A stretch of 64,000 nt of DNA from Doryteuthis pealeii (GCA_023376005.1 CM042142.1:49344859-49408858), one strand, 5' to 3'. Numbered from the stretch's first letter, positions 9,641 through 20,300 are shown. Program-made: numbers and translations. The notes: generated by a model from the letters alone, not told the origin.

Positions 9641-9735
9641 CTAGACACAGCAACTAACTCCGACCAGAAACGAAACCCAAGTGATTTTACGTCAGCCCGA
9701 TCCGTTAACCTCTAGGCCATCACCAGCTGCCATTA
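9598..9735 (-). mobile_element. SINE-like element: tRNA-like head plus hammerhead-like core
   Basis: On the minus strand a tRNA-like head comes first: TGGCCTAGAGGTTAACGG as box A (as in tRNA-Ser type D-arms) and a degenerate box B, GGGTTTCGTTTC. Some 40-60 nt on comes a compact hammerhead-like fold (separate entry), then AT-rich sequence. Pol III SINEs carrying hammerheads are known from schistosomes (Sm-alpha). No second copy was found in this window. Confidence 0.5.
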
Positions 9736-9883
9736 AGAAGAGGTGTTTTTAACTGTTTTAAATCCATACATCTGTGTATATAATTTACGATCACCAGAGA
9801 GATCAAATCTGTAAACAGATGATCATTGTGTCATGCTGGCCGTGAAGTTTATTATAGTCACTCCAAAGAGCTCTACCGGGTTA

Positions 9884-9887
<4 letters not shown>

Positions 9888-9932
<45 letters not shown>

Positions 9933-10105
9933 TAATTGGTGTAAGGAATTTTCTAAGTAGGGCCTTTTTAACATAGGTATGTTAAATTGGTATAGTCCGT
10001 GTTGATAGCACAATGTACAATAACTGAGGAATATATATACAGAGCATTATATTTAGCAAGAAAAAGCCTTAAATACCGGTCATATTAGCATCCATATATT
10101 TATTT

Positions 10106-10156
<51 letters not shown>
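9888..10156. repeat. (AT)n tracts around a short segment
   Basis: (AT)n at about 9888-9928 and 10,111-10,156. The enclosed 180 bp shows nothing recognisable. Confidence 0.8.
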
Positions 10157-10161
<5 letters not shown>

Positions 10162-10166
10162 AAAAT

Positions 10167-10311
10167 ATATCTATTTATTTGGTGACAAAGGAACAGTCAT
10201 AACCATTTTGGTTTCATGCGTCAGCATTTGAAACAAGTTCACCTGATGATTGCTGACGCATGAAACCAAAATGGTTGTGACTGTTCCTTTGTCACCAAAT
10301 AAATAGATATG
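10167..10311. mobile_element. Fold-back element with hammerhead-like core
   Basis: Arms at about 10,167-10,226 and 10,251-10,311 are inverted copies (TGCTGACGCATGAAACC, ACTGTTCCTTTGTCACC). The hammerhead-like core spans the loop and the right arm. An (AT)n tract precedes it. Confidence 0.7.
10239..10280 (+). ncRNA. Hammerhead-ribozyme-like fold
   Basis: Stem I TCAC/GTGA (10,239-10,242 with 10,277-10,280); CTGATGA (10,243-10,249); stem II TGC/GCA with a TGAC loop; GAA (10,262-10,264); stem III ACCA/TGGT with a 3-A loop (10,265-10,275); T at the cleavage position (10,276). All core bases match. The weak point is a T-T mismatch where the first stem II pair should be. Confidence 0.5.
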
Positions 10312-10447
10312 TAAAACCTTTATATATTTATTTTATATTATATAACAGCTCTATTTTATATTGAGCACTCTCCCAATAATACTGCGTTTGACACACTGTT
10401 CCAGTAAAAGCTGAAACAATGACAATCCCACACTATATATATATATA

Positions 10448-10803
10448 TGTTTTTTTTAAAGTTGGGCGTTATTACGAAGCATCTAAAAATAGATGAATGA
10501 ATTCGATGTTATGGAGTATTGGATTCACTTATTTTATTATTATTATTTTTCATCATAAATTTTCGGGTTCGTTAGATACCCTTTATCAAATGACTGTTGT
10601 TCCTGTTCAACGGATCTATAACAACAGAGACAAAAGATCCGTTGAACAGGAACAACAGTCATTTGATAAAGGGTATCTAACGAACCCGAAAATTTATGAT
10701 AAAAAATAATTAAAAAAGAATAAGTGAATCCAATACTCCATAACATCTAGTTCATTCATTTATTTTTAGATGCTTCGTAATAACGCCCAACTTAAAAAAA
10801 ACA
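10448..10803. mobile_element. Nearly perfect fold-back element, 16-nt loop
   Basis: Arms of about 170 bp (10,448-10,618 and 10,635-10,803) are almost exact inverted copies, for example GTTGGGCGTTATTACGAAGC against its complement. The spacer is about 16 nt. Flanked by AT-rich tracts at about 10,433-10,448 and 10,858-10,902. Two mirror-image open frames of about 70 codons come from the arms and have no domain. Confidence 0.8.
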
Positions 10804-10854
10804 TAAAAATATATACCGAGAGAAGCATACAGAGACCTCCTAAAATACAACATG

Positions 10855-10907
<53 letters not shown>

Positions 10908-11074
10908 GACTAGTAATTATTTGTATTTTTTATTACATAGTTTTCACATTGTATATTTTGATAATAATATCCGTTTTGATCATATAATAATAATAAAGCA
11001 CTGGTCTCTATAGTTTAGAAGAGAATTAACTTTATATAACAAAAAAAAAAATGGCAGGGATCTACTTATTTGTA

Positions 11075-12077
11075 TGTGTGTGTGTGTGTGTGTGTGTGGT
11101 TATTTCTACGAAGTTGCTTATTGCAAATAAAAATCTACATGTCTTTGGTAAAGCGTGCTTAAATTTATTGCCTTTACTCGACTTCTGGAACTTTTTATTT
11201 TTTTTATTTATTCATAGTTGTTGTACATTTCTATGATTATTTCAATATCTTTAGCTTTATAATAGGCATGTTTCCATTGTGGTGAGAGCGAAATGACTTT
11301 GCGACGGGCCCTCCCCGTATTCAATATTCCAATCGAGTTCAATGCAAACACGGCACAGTTCTATGAATAATCGTGTTTAAAGTGCTACTATTTGCTCGAG
11401 CCCCTCGAGTTGATCCACGCTTTGCAGAATTGAGACCGAACAAACAACGACAGGATGCTTTATAATAAATGGTCTTTCACAGATAATTGCAACTCAAGCC
11501 AGAATCGAAATTAGATCTGAAACTATCAAACGTCACCCCTAAGAAATCATTTATGAATGTGTCTAGGAACAGGAAGACGGACTTGGGCGTCCTTATAATT
11601 GAAGGCAGCAGGCAGGAACTGATCTTCAAAACATTAAGATCATTGTTTGCTATTAATCAAATTAGGTGTTAAAGGATGCACGATCGCAGACAACTTGGTT
11701 ATAATGACAACGCACAGTTGACCCGGGCGTAGGCGCCCCCCACTATGCACAAGCTGCTCCTTATATCACGTATTGTGTGGATAAGATTTTGTAGAAGGGA
11801 ATTGATAGCTTTCTTTAGCTCGATTCACTTTTGTTCTACTTCTTATATATACATTTTTCGTCTTTGAAATAGAGCGAGTAAGTTTGTGAATTACCAGATA
11901 CAATTGCTTTCTATCACACTTTTCTAATATTTAGAACGAATAATATATATATATATATATATAATCCAAAAGTCCAGAGAACAAATCTTCCTTACGACAC
12001 AAGAGTTTTTTTTAAAAACCTGTCGCAGTTAGAGAACTCAATGTGTGCTCTTAATGTTAGAGTCACAGAGCAAATTT
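11075..12077. other. No recognised gene; (GT)n and (AT)n tracts
   Basis: (GT)n at about 11,078-11,099 and (AT)n at about 11,942-11,962. Between them is unique-looking sequence with no domain, RNA fold or internal repeat that I can support. Confidence 0.5.
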
Positions 12078-12952
12078 ATAAGTAAAGAAATAACAAAAGG
12101 CTTAGAGATTTTGCATTATAGTCTATTTCAAGGAGCTTAGACAAAGTGTCTAACTCTCCGACTCATCAGATGCGAATGATGAATTCTTTATTACTTTAAA
12201 GGCATTTGAAAACAGATTTAAAAAAAAAAATTATTTATAGTCCTGTGATATGAATTCAAAACGAAAACCTAGATATTGCAAAAAAGTTATGTGGTAGTTT
12301 CAAATATGAGCACTTCCACCATACTTATCTCGGTCACCGAATCATGTATCTATTATTGTAACAGTTTTTGAAAAAAGAAGACATATTCCAAGTTCGACAC
12401 TAGACGAATTCTCTTATTCAAACAGGATGATTATTAACCCGTTGACGGTAGGCCTGCAACGGATTTTTAGAAAATAATTTTTATTTTGTAATTAATTTTG
12501 TAATTTTTTATTTTTCTGTTTTCTATTTTTCTTATATATAAAGTAAAAAAAAATTATGAATGATTGTAAGGTTTTTATTTTTTTGGATAATGTGAAATTT
12601 AAATTTGTTGGGAAGTGTATATCGGAAAATGTCATGTGAAGGGGATTTTATGATTTTTGACTACAAGTGACGCTAAAAAAGGAAATATATTAAAAAAGCC
12701 TTGTCTTTGGGGTATGGTTTGATGGGTGAGAATAACGCAAGATTCCATGTCGCTCCGCTGTAGAGTAATAAAAAGATATTTGACCATGTCAGTAATATGT
12801 TAGGAATTTCTGTTAAATCAATCTATTCCAGATTTCAACTAAAGGGACCACCCCAGTTCATTTAGAATTCATTTATTTAGTAGTTTATTTCTTCTTCATA
12901 TGAAATGAAATAGACTATAATGCAAAATCTCTAAGTCTTTGTTATTTCTTTA

Positions 12953-12958
<6 letters not shown>
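12078..12958. mobile_element. 880-bp element with inverted ends and a hammerhead-like fold
   Basis: The ends are inverted copies: left 12,082-12,130 and right 12,905-12,955 share GCATTATAGTCTATTTC and the AAATAACAAAG end. The interior is AT-rich with no coding evidence. A (TA)n of about 60 bp follows directly. The left end carries the best hammerhead-like fold in the window. Confidence 0.6.
12113..12173 (-). ncRNA. Hammerhead-ribozyme-like fold (best candidate)
   Basis: Minus strand: stem I GCAT/ATGC (12,173-12,170 with 12,116-12,113); intact core CTGATGA (12,169-12,163); a G-U-closed stem II containing GGAG/CTCC and then TTAGACA/TGTCTAA with a 3-nt loop; GAA (12,129-12,127); stem III ATA/TAT with a GAC loop (12,126-12,118); A at the cleavage position (12,117). 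Every conserved core base is present. Stem II has a mismatch and a bulge near its base. Confidence 0.55.

Positions 12959-13023
<65 letters not shown>
12955..13023. repeat. (TA)n then (CA)n microsatellite
   Basis: About 60 bp of (TA)n passing into a short (CA)n. Confidence 0.9.
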
Positions 13024-13025
<2 letters not shown>

Positions 13026-13094
13026 TAATATATATATTCTAGACGAAACGTGACTTGTTGGGTCACCCATTGAGCTCTTGGTAAATAATTGGGA

Positions 13095-15390
13095 TTAGGT
13101 AGGTATTGACAAATATCCGTATTTTACAACATAAATTACCGGGGGGGGGTAATTTATGTTGTAAAATACGGATATTTGAAAAAAATTGCCAAAAATCAGA
13201 GAATTATCCGATTTTAATGAAATTTTCAGTGTTGATTTATCAATGAATAGATTTTATAATGCATCAGTTATTTTATTTCAAGACTTTTTGATTTTTTCGG
13301 GTCCCTTGATTTTGACCACCCACTTATTTTTGGGCGCTAAATTTCGGTGGGGTTATATAAAGGTGAAACTAATTACAGTATAAATAAAAAGATAAAAGAC
13401 CGAAGGTGTGAATAGAAAAAAAAATAATTAAGGGAGCGATTCTGGTAGAAAATAATTACAAAAAATCAGAAAATTAAATGTAAACAACATTCTTTTAGAG
13501 ATTTTTTTTACTCTGTTGTTTTTGTATATAATTAGCTTCTAGAGTATCAGTGAAAAAATTATACATCAATATTTGTTCTGGCTAAAAGGGTGGGGGCCTA
13601 ACTTTTAACAATGAGTTTTCCCCAAAGATTATTAGATAACAATACTAAAGTAGACTCTTTATTAAATAAAGATTTGTTTTTAGAATCTAAAAATATGAAA
13701 TTGTTTGTGTTATAGTAGGTAGAAATGGTAATAATTATTTTAAAGAATTTCGATTTATTTATATTGAATCAGTTTGATTGAAACGATTCAGCAATTTGAA
13801 AAAAAAGAATTCGTTGATTAATAAGTCAACACAGAAAATTTTTTAAAATCAGATAATTCCCAGATTTTTGATAATTGTTTTTCATCAACAACGACCTTGT
13901 CATTTCTTTTTTGTAAACAAATTCACAATAATCTTTTAGATCGTTTTTTTCTGCGTGTTTAGACCAAAAAGAACTAGATATTTCATTTAAAAGTTATTAA
14001 TTCTTCAGTAATAAGTGTATTTATTATTTTGTGTTATTAATTTATAAGCCTTAAAATCCTAAATGATATCTTTTTTTTATTCTGTAAATACATAAAAAAG
14101 CGGGCATGTTTGCAATATATTTGAGCAAAATTGACTTAAAATAATAGTATAAAACAGGCACTGCCAAATTGTTCACTCATTTTCATTTTAAAAACGAATT
14201 AAGATTAATTAAATCGATTATTTAAGGTCAAATTTTTGTCTAAGTCGAAAAGTAGTAACATAATAAGCATAAAAAAAAGAAAAGCAAAATAATACTTGTA
14301 ATTTATTTTTAATACATTTTAAACTTTTATTTTCGGTCAATTTTGCTCAAATATATCGTAAACATGGTCGCATTTGTTTTGTATATCTGGAGTAAAAAAA
14401 AACAAAAAACAAAAAAAACAACATATCATTTAGAATTTTAAGGCTTATAACAGTTTCTTCTTAGAAATCAATAACAAAAAACAACAAATACACTCAATTA
14501 CAGAAGAATTGATAACTTTTAAATGAAATATCCTTTTCTTTTTAGTCTAAAGACGCAAAAAAAGACAGTCCAAAAATTCTTGTAAATCTGTTTACAAAAA
14601 AGAAATCACCGAGAGAAAATATCACGTGACCTATCTTTGTATGGGAGGTCATTATTGATGAAAAACAATTATAAAAAATCTGGGAATTATCTGATTTTGA
14701 TAAAATTTTCCGTGTTGACTTATTAATCAACGAATTTTCTTTTTTAATTACTGAATCGTTTCAATCAAACTGATTCAATGGAAATAAATCGAAATTCTGT
14801 AAAATGAATATTACCATTGCTGCCTACAATAGTCGAAGTAATTTATCATGCCTAATTAATAGATAAAATTCATTTAAAATATAAAGCGGCTAATTTTAAG
14901 TTTCAAATTTCATATTCTAAAAAAAAAAAAAAAAAATATTCAATAACTACTTTAGTTTATCTAATAATTTTTGTAGAACACTCTATTGACAATTTCGCCC
15001 CCCTTTAAACAGAACAAATATCGATGTATATTTTTTTCTTTTACAAGATAATAGCCAATTAAATAATTATTGAAAAGAATAAAAAATAAAAAATAAAAAA
15101 AGATCTCCATAAATTATTTTTTAAATTTTTATTTTACATCAAATCTTTCTACCGAGATAACTCCCTTAAATTTTCAAAGTTAATTGACTTGAAAAAATCA
15201 GAAAGTTTTAAAATAAAATAACTGATGCATTATAACATTCATTCATTGATAAGTCAACACTGAAAATTTCATTAAAATCGGATAATTCCCTGATTTTTGG
15301 TAATCTTTTTCTATCGGTGGGGTGATTGGGTGGTGTAAATTTATTTTGTAAAATACGGATTTTCGCCATTTTTGGCAGTGCCTAGTATAA
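13095..15390. mobile_element. 2.3-kb nested palindrome (large fold-back element)
   Basis: Both halves read as inverted copies about a centre near 14,245. Sequence near 13,180-13,290 returns in reverse near 15,195-15,300, 13,800-13,910 near 14,640-14,750, and 14,110-14,135 near 14,335-14,365. A motif of the type AATCNGANAATTNNCNGATTT occurs four times. The left end holds its own hairpin, arms 13,105-13,139 and 13,149-13,178 around a G run. Ends of the type GGCAGTGCC/AGGCACTGCC suggest a DNA-transposon terminus. No coding evidence. Confidence 0.7.
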
Positions 15391-15475
15391 AATGTATTAA
15401 AAATAAATTACATGGGTAATATTGTTTTGCTTTTTCTTTTTACTGATGCGCATTATGTTATTACTTTTCGACTTA
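15383..15475 (-). repeat. Extra inverted copy of the palindrome centre
   Basis: AAATTACATGGGTAATATTG to ACTTTTCGACTTAGACG is a reverse copy of about 14,230-14,325, so a third arm lies just outside the 2.3-kb palindrome. Confidence 0.55.
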
Positions 15476-15559
15476 GACGAAAAGGTACAAATCGCATAAA
15501 TGCGCCCTGGCCTCCTGCCCTTAAAAACGCTAAGCGGTGCCTGCTGAAAATCTGACCCG

Positions 15560-16240
15560 TGCTACTTATGAACTCCCTAGCTGCTAGAAGGCATTTTTTC
15601 GAAAAGTTAATGCGATATGAAAGCGATTTGAAATTTAAATTTTTTTAATTGATTTCTACGTAAAATAATTCATAAGATTGATTTTAATACGTTGGAGAAT
15701 AAAACAATAATATCAGCGATCAATAAAACCAAGTAATTATTTATTAAACCCGGTTTTGTTAAACCAGTATGAAAATTAACCACACCATGTATTATATAAA
15801 CATTTATTTCTTAGTGATATATAAGACACATTGCAGGATTTTAAATGCCTTTATAACATGGGTTGTTTTGAGGTAAATCTGACTCAGATTTTCATAGAGA
15901 CATTGTTAATGAATAAGATTTATTCTATGAACATGTATGAATGATTTTGGTTATAAATTAAATGCTCATTGATAAACTTACACAATTCCTCAGGTACTGT
16001 GACGTAAGCAGTGGCATAGTTCTGGTTACAGATATACAGACACCGAATCTCTATTACAATAAGATGATGACCAAATACGGATCTAGACTTTTGCAAAGTG
16101 AATTGCGTGTATATAATACATCTGTTGTCAAGAATGTTTTTCAAACATTGGACTTCTCAATCACAGGAGGCGTTGTAACTTCAGGGGAAAAAAAACTATT
16201 TTATAGTCTTCCGAGACGGAAATGCCAATAAGTTTAATTC
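15560..16240. repeat. Family F copy and adjoining sequence
   Basis: 15,650-15,810 matches 7200-7380. Near 16,000 the sequence GTGACGTAAGCAGTGGCATA matches 61,340 (GTGACGTAAGCAGTGACGTA), followed by a shared GTTACAGA-type block. Open frames of 74 and 89 codons overlap on opposite strands and have no domain. Confidence 0.45.
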
Positions 16241-16244
16241 AAAC

Positions 16245-17231
16245 TAACGATTGTGGAAAAACACAGGAAAAATGAACACATTTTGACCTGCATTTGACCT
16301 CCCTTCTGATTCGCCAGAGAGAGCTGTGTAAAAATTAATTTACAGAAGTCTGATTTTAGTCGGATGGTCACAATGTCTGTTGGAACTAAATTCTCGCACG
16401 CAATCTGGGATTTATCTTAAAAAAATAAGATATGAGCTCTAAACAAAGCAAAGTCTTGTATTCTTTAACTAGAAACAAACAACAACACAAGATGTTCCAG
16501 TATCAAGTACAGAAGAATCCCTAAGAAGAAGCATGAAGATTTACGAGAACAATGCGTCAGAAATTGATGGATAACGGATGTATTTCCTATCGAAGTCGGA
16601 TGCCGACGATTTATTACAAACTCAACCTTGTCATTTTTTACTAAACTTGGACTTTCTCCACCAGACAAGAGGAAATACATAAAAAAGATCCAGGATAAGG
16701 CTCTAACCGCATCAGCGTGGATATGGCAATCCTACAATGTGACATCAAACCGACAAAGTCTGGTGGTATCGTGAGATACTGCTTGAGCACTCTGGGTTAG
16801 TGGTAATGATGCTTCGGCCCCGAAACCATGCCTGAACCCAGAGTCATCATCTGATGAAGGCTTTTTTGGTTGCAATGCTACTGTGTAAATAGCAGTTATT
16901 ATATGAAGATTATTAGTCAAGAGCAGAGCTAATGTAGAAGATAACCGATCAAAGAATCAACAGAACCAGTTATAGAAGAAGAAACAATATAAGTATCCAA
17001 GATAAGTATATCTGTGTACAACCTCGGGTATACGGGTATATCCTACAATAAGTTACAACATGCGTAAGATACTTCCGATATACGTTTGGCTATACAACAT
17101 AAGTATTACAGCGCTGAACCATGATACCAAAATAGATTATGTTGAAGTTGATGAATGACGTTTTCCCGAACAATTAAAAGATTTTTATAATAAAAAAGAA
17201 TAACATGTGTAACTTGATTGATCTATCTATA
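16245..17231. other. Unassigned, possibly old retroelement sequence
   Basis: 16,440-16,700 reads in places like decayed retroelement coding sequence, but no motif is firm. At 16,810-16,870 GGCCCCGAAAC is followed 30 nt later by CATCTGATGAAGGC, the same order as in the 8.69-9.41 kb fold-back arms. 16,870-17,231 shows nothing. Confidence 0.35.
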
Positions 17232-17811
17232 CATATATAATGGGCAGTTTGTGTGTATCTGTATGTCCGGAGGAAACTTCGAAAATAAAAAGAATTAACG
17301 ACAAAGTAAATATATATACACATTCACTATCACCGGGGCTTGTTTTTTTTTTTTGTTCTTGTTTTTTTTATGTTGTTTTTTTCTTTTTTTGCGAGATTTA
17401 AAAATAAAAAGTTCAAATATATTTACGTTTCTTGCTTCAATATGACCTAAACTGATCACGTGACTTATTTTGGTGGTACCTATTGATTATTATTATTTTT
17501 TTTTTGCTTTGAAATATTAATTAGAAATTAAGCAAATCGCGTTATTTATATTTTATTTAAAAAAATATTCTGAATCATTGAATTAAAATTTCTTACTATA
17601 TCATTGTGTGATGTCATTCCCTCTACTCTGACGAAAAAAAAATCTCTGACCTCCCACCAGGCTGGATTAGAATAAGATCTTTTTTACGTGGTGATTTTCA
17701 TGGGTCATCTTGCGAGGATCGAACTCGCTATTCAGTAGTAATAGATCTGCAAACGATTATTAAACCATGTTTTTTCTCCTCTACTCGGGCTTCGCCGGGT
17801 AGCCGCTTCTA
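17232..17811 (+). mobile_element. Helitron-like unit 1 of 2
   Basis: A non-autonomous unit starting near TACATATATAATGGGCAGTT and ending CGCCGGGTAGCCGCTTCTAG, followed by T. The 3' end has the rolling-circle signature: a CTAG terminus about 10 nt after a GGGTAG-closed hairpin. It abuts the next unit head to tail. No helicase or Rep coding sequence. Confidence 0.5.
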
Positions 17812-18210
17812 GTACATATAAAAAGGCCAGTTTGTGTGTATGTATGTCCAGAGGAAACTATAAAAATAAAGCAATTAAGGACAAATTAAATATATATACA
17901 CATTCACTACCACCAGATCTTACTTTTTGAGCAAAAATAATGAAGATTTAATCTATATTAACTATTAGATAATTAAAAAAAATTAAATGATAACAGCATA
18001 TAATTTTTTTTGCATTTAGTATCTTAAATAGGAGAAATTAATTTTTCTTTTCAGAGTGTCAGGATTAGTGCCAGATTTTTTTTTTATGTAGGAATTTAAA
18101 TGGGGCATCCAGTGAGGATCCAAATTGCGGTTATTTGTATTGGATCTGCGAGATTAAATTTTTTTTTTATCCCCACTCTACCCAGGTGATGCCGGGTAGC
18201 CTCTTCTAGT
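17812..18210 (+). mobile_element. Helitron-like unit 2 of 2
   Basis: Begins TACATATAAAAAGGCCAGTT directly after the preceding CTAG, repeats TGTGTGTATGTATGTCCAGA and ends with hairpin CTACCCAGGTGATGCCGGG, TAGCCTCTT and CTAG at about 18,206-18,209. Same family as the minus-strand units at 56.1-58.3 kb. Confidence 0.55.
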
Positions 18211-18249
18211 CAAAATATAAAGTACTATACAACAAAAACGAGGAAGAAC

Positions 18250-18525
18250 TAATATATTTGCGCTTTTGTAACGGTTATAGTCATTGGAATGGAGTCGGCG
18301 AACAGAGTTCAAATTCTGGATGAGCCTGTTTGCGTCTCACTTGGCACTAATGCCCCTGGGAAAGGTATGGGTCCACCTGTTATTCTCACAGCTATTGGTA
18401 GGACATGCTGGATTCTTTAGCCTTGGTTGGGCAACCAGTCTAGGAGAAGGAAAACACTGTATTCAAACCCACTTTACTTCGCTTAAAAATTAATCTGTTC
18501 GTGGTGGAGGGGTTGCCAATTCTTT
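18250..18525 (+). mobile_element. Divergent SINE A copy
   Basis: TGTAACGGTTATAGTCATTG, GAGTTCAAATTCTGGATGAG, GGGAAAGGTATGG, TCTAGGAGAAGGAAAAC and GGAGGGGTTG in the expected order, with more substitutions than other copies. Directly followed by another SINE A. Confidence 0.75.
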
Positions 18526-18545
18526 TGCTTATATGATTTATCTAA

Positions 18546-18830
18546 GGAGGCGCGTGGTCTAATTGTTAGAGTCGTAGGAAATGGATTCGTCAACGCGAGT
18601 TCAATTCCTGGACGAAGCTGTTGGAATTTCACATGGCGCTAATACCCTTGGGAAAGGTATGAATCCAATTCTCCCTCCAGCTATGGGTAAATAGCAGGGC
18701 AGACTGGACTCTTTAACCATGGCTAGGTAACCAGTCTAGGAGAAGGAAAACTCTGAATTGTTAAAATCCGCTTAAGAAATTGACCTTGTGTCGCATCCTG
18801 CTCGTGCGGAGGGGTTGGTAAATATATATA
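18546..18830 (+). mobile_element. SINE A copy
   Basis: GGAGGCGCGTGGTCTAATTG to GGGGTTGGTAAATATATA. Its head (GAGTTCAATTCCTGGACG) is nearest the copy at 53,832, so at least two SINE A subtypes exist: GTGGTGTAATGG and GTGGTCTAATGG. Confidence 0.8.
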
Positions 18831-18936
18831 TATGATTTATCTAATAAATAATTTTCATTAACTTCATGTGTATTAATGAATACAGGTGGTTGTCCCTCAG
18901 CCACCACATTATAGCACCCATATGATAAAAAAGTGG

Positions 18937-19517
18937 ATGGGGGCACCTGGTGTAATGGTCACCGTCGTAGGAAATGGACACGGAAATTCTAGACGAGGTT
19001 GCTTGCATTTCCTATAGCGCTAATACCCCTGGGAAGGGTATGAATCCAAATATTATCCCTCCATGTATCGGTAAATAGTTGGACCGACTGGTTACCTAAC
19101 CTTGGTGGTAATCTGAACATTAGCTACATAAATGAGAGTAGCCTCCCCTTGTTTATTTCACTTTGAGGAAGCCATATGTTTTGGTTTGCCATTTTCATTT
19201 CACTTTAAATCTACACTGAAAAAAAAAGAATTTGTTTGAATCAATACAACTGCATGTTTTAACACGAAAATATCATAAAATGTGTTCTTAATTGCGTTTG
19301 CGCATTATTTTAGATGAACTTAATTGTTATTAAGGCATCCTCAAAGTGAAAGAAACAAGGGATGGTTACTCTCATTTATGTAGTTTAATCTTTAGATTAC
19401 CACCTTGGTTAGGTAACCAATCTAGGAGAAGGAAAACGCTGAATTGAAACCTGTTAAACTCCGCTTAAGAAATTGACCTTGTGTTGCATCCTACTCGTGC
19501 CGGGAGTTGGTAAAGTA
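18937..19517 (+). mobile_element. SINE A copy split by a MITE
   Basis: The 5' part (18,937-19,105) runs from GGCACCTGGTGTAATGGTCA to ACCGACTGGTTACCTAACCTTGG. The 3' part (19,403-19,517) resumes CCTTGGTTAGGTAACC and ends near GGGAGTTGGTAAAG. The intervening 297 bp is a later DNA-transposon insertion. Confidence 0.8.
19106..19402. mobile_element. MITE inserted in a SINE
   Basis: Ends TGGTAATCT and AGATTACCA, with longer inner inverted ends (CTACATAAATGAGAGTA). The six bases CCTTGG lie on both sides (19,100-19,105 and 19,403-19,408), consistent with a short target duplication. Another copy is at 54,207-54,503. Confidence 0.75.
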
Positions 19518-19544
19518 TATATTATAAAAGGGTGGGGTGTTTGC

Positions 19545-19865
19545 CATAAAAAAGCCATTTTCATTTCACCGTAAATCTACACTGAAAATACGAATTTGTT
19601 CGAATCAAGACAACTGCATTTTTTAACACGAAAATATCATAAAATGTGTTCTTAATTGTGCTTACGCAGTATTTGAAATGAACTTAATTGTTATTAAGAA
19701 TACATTTTATGATATTTTCGTGTTAAAACATGCAGTTGTATTGATTCGAACAAATTCGTATTTTCAGTGTAGATTTACGGTGAAATGAAAATGGCCGACA
19801 AAAATATATGGCTTCCTCAAAGTGAAATAAACAAGGGGAGGTTACTCTCATTTATGTTGCAAATA
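19545..19865. mobile_element. Fold-back relative of the same MITE family
   Basis: Arms share AAATCTACACTGAAAATACG and AAAATATCATAAAATGTGTT in inverted order around about 19,680. The right side continues into TGGCTTCCTCAAAGTGAAAT, AACAAGGGGAGG and TTACTCTCATTTATG as in the MITE at 19,106. The left side lacks that outer part, so it is a rearranged copy. Confidence 0.6.
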
Positions 19866-20027
19866 TTCCGATTACCAATAAATTTATAGTAAACACTTTT
19901 ATTATAATGGAGATCATGTGTCTGTTTGTAACCAAAACGACGTCACCACCAACGTCACAACTCCCTTAGTTATTTATTTTATATTCTCAGTGATATCTCT
20001 GTTAATATGTATAAGTCTGATAAGCTG

Positions 20028-20300
20028 TAACCGCGTCAGTGCTACCGTATGGCTATAACATATGGACTTTAACGAAACACTTTGAGAAAAAGGCTAGATG
20101 AGAACTACACAAGGGTGCTGTGTGAAGTCCTTAACAAATCCTGGGAGAAGCACTCCACAAAATATCAGCTGTATGGCCACTTGCCTACTATCACACAAAT
20201 CATCCAAGTAAGACGAACAAGACACGCTGGACACTGCTGGAAAAGTAAGAATGAACTCATAAGTGACGTTCTCCTCTGGACACCTACACATGGACACGCT
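20028..20300 (+). pseudogene. RTE-like LINE, C-terminal reverse transcriptase remnant
   Basis: Degenerate 3' end of a non-LTR retrotransposon protein. SVLPYGYNIWTLTKH is followed by a frameshift and then KRLDENYTRVLCEVLNKSW, QLYGHLPTITQIIQVRRTRH, AGHCWKSKNELISDVLLWTP and THGHARLGRPA. These blocks recur in the C-terminus of RTE/jockey-like elements annotated in many invertebrates. No full RT domain is present. Confidence 0.75.
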
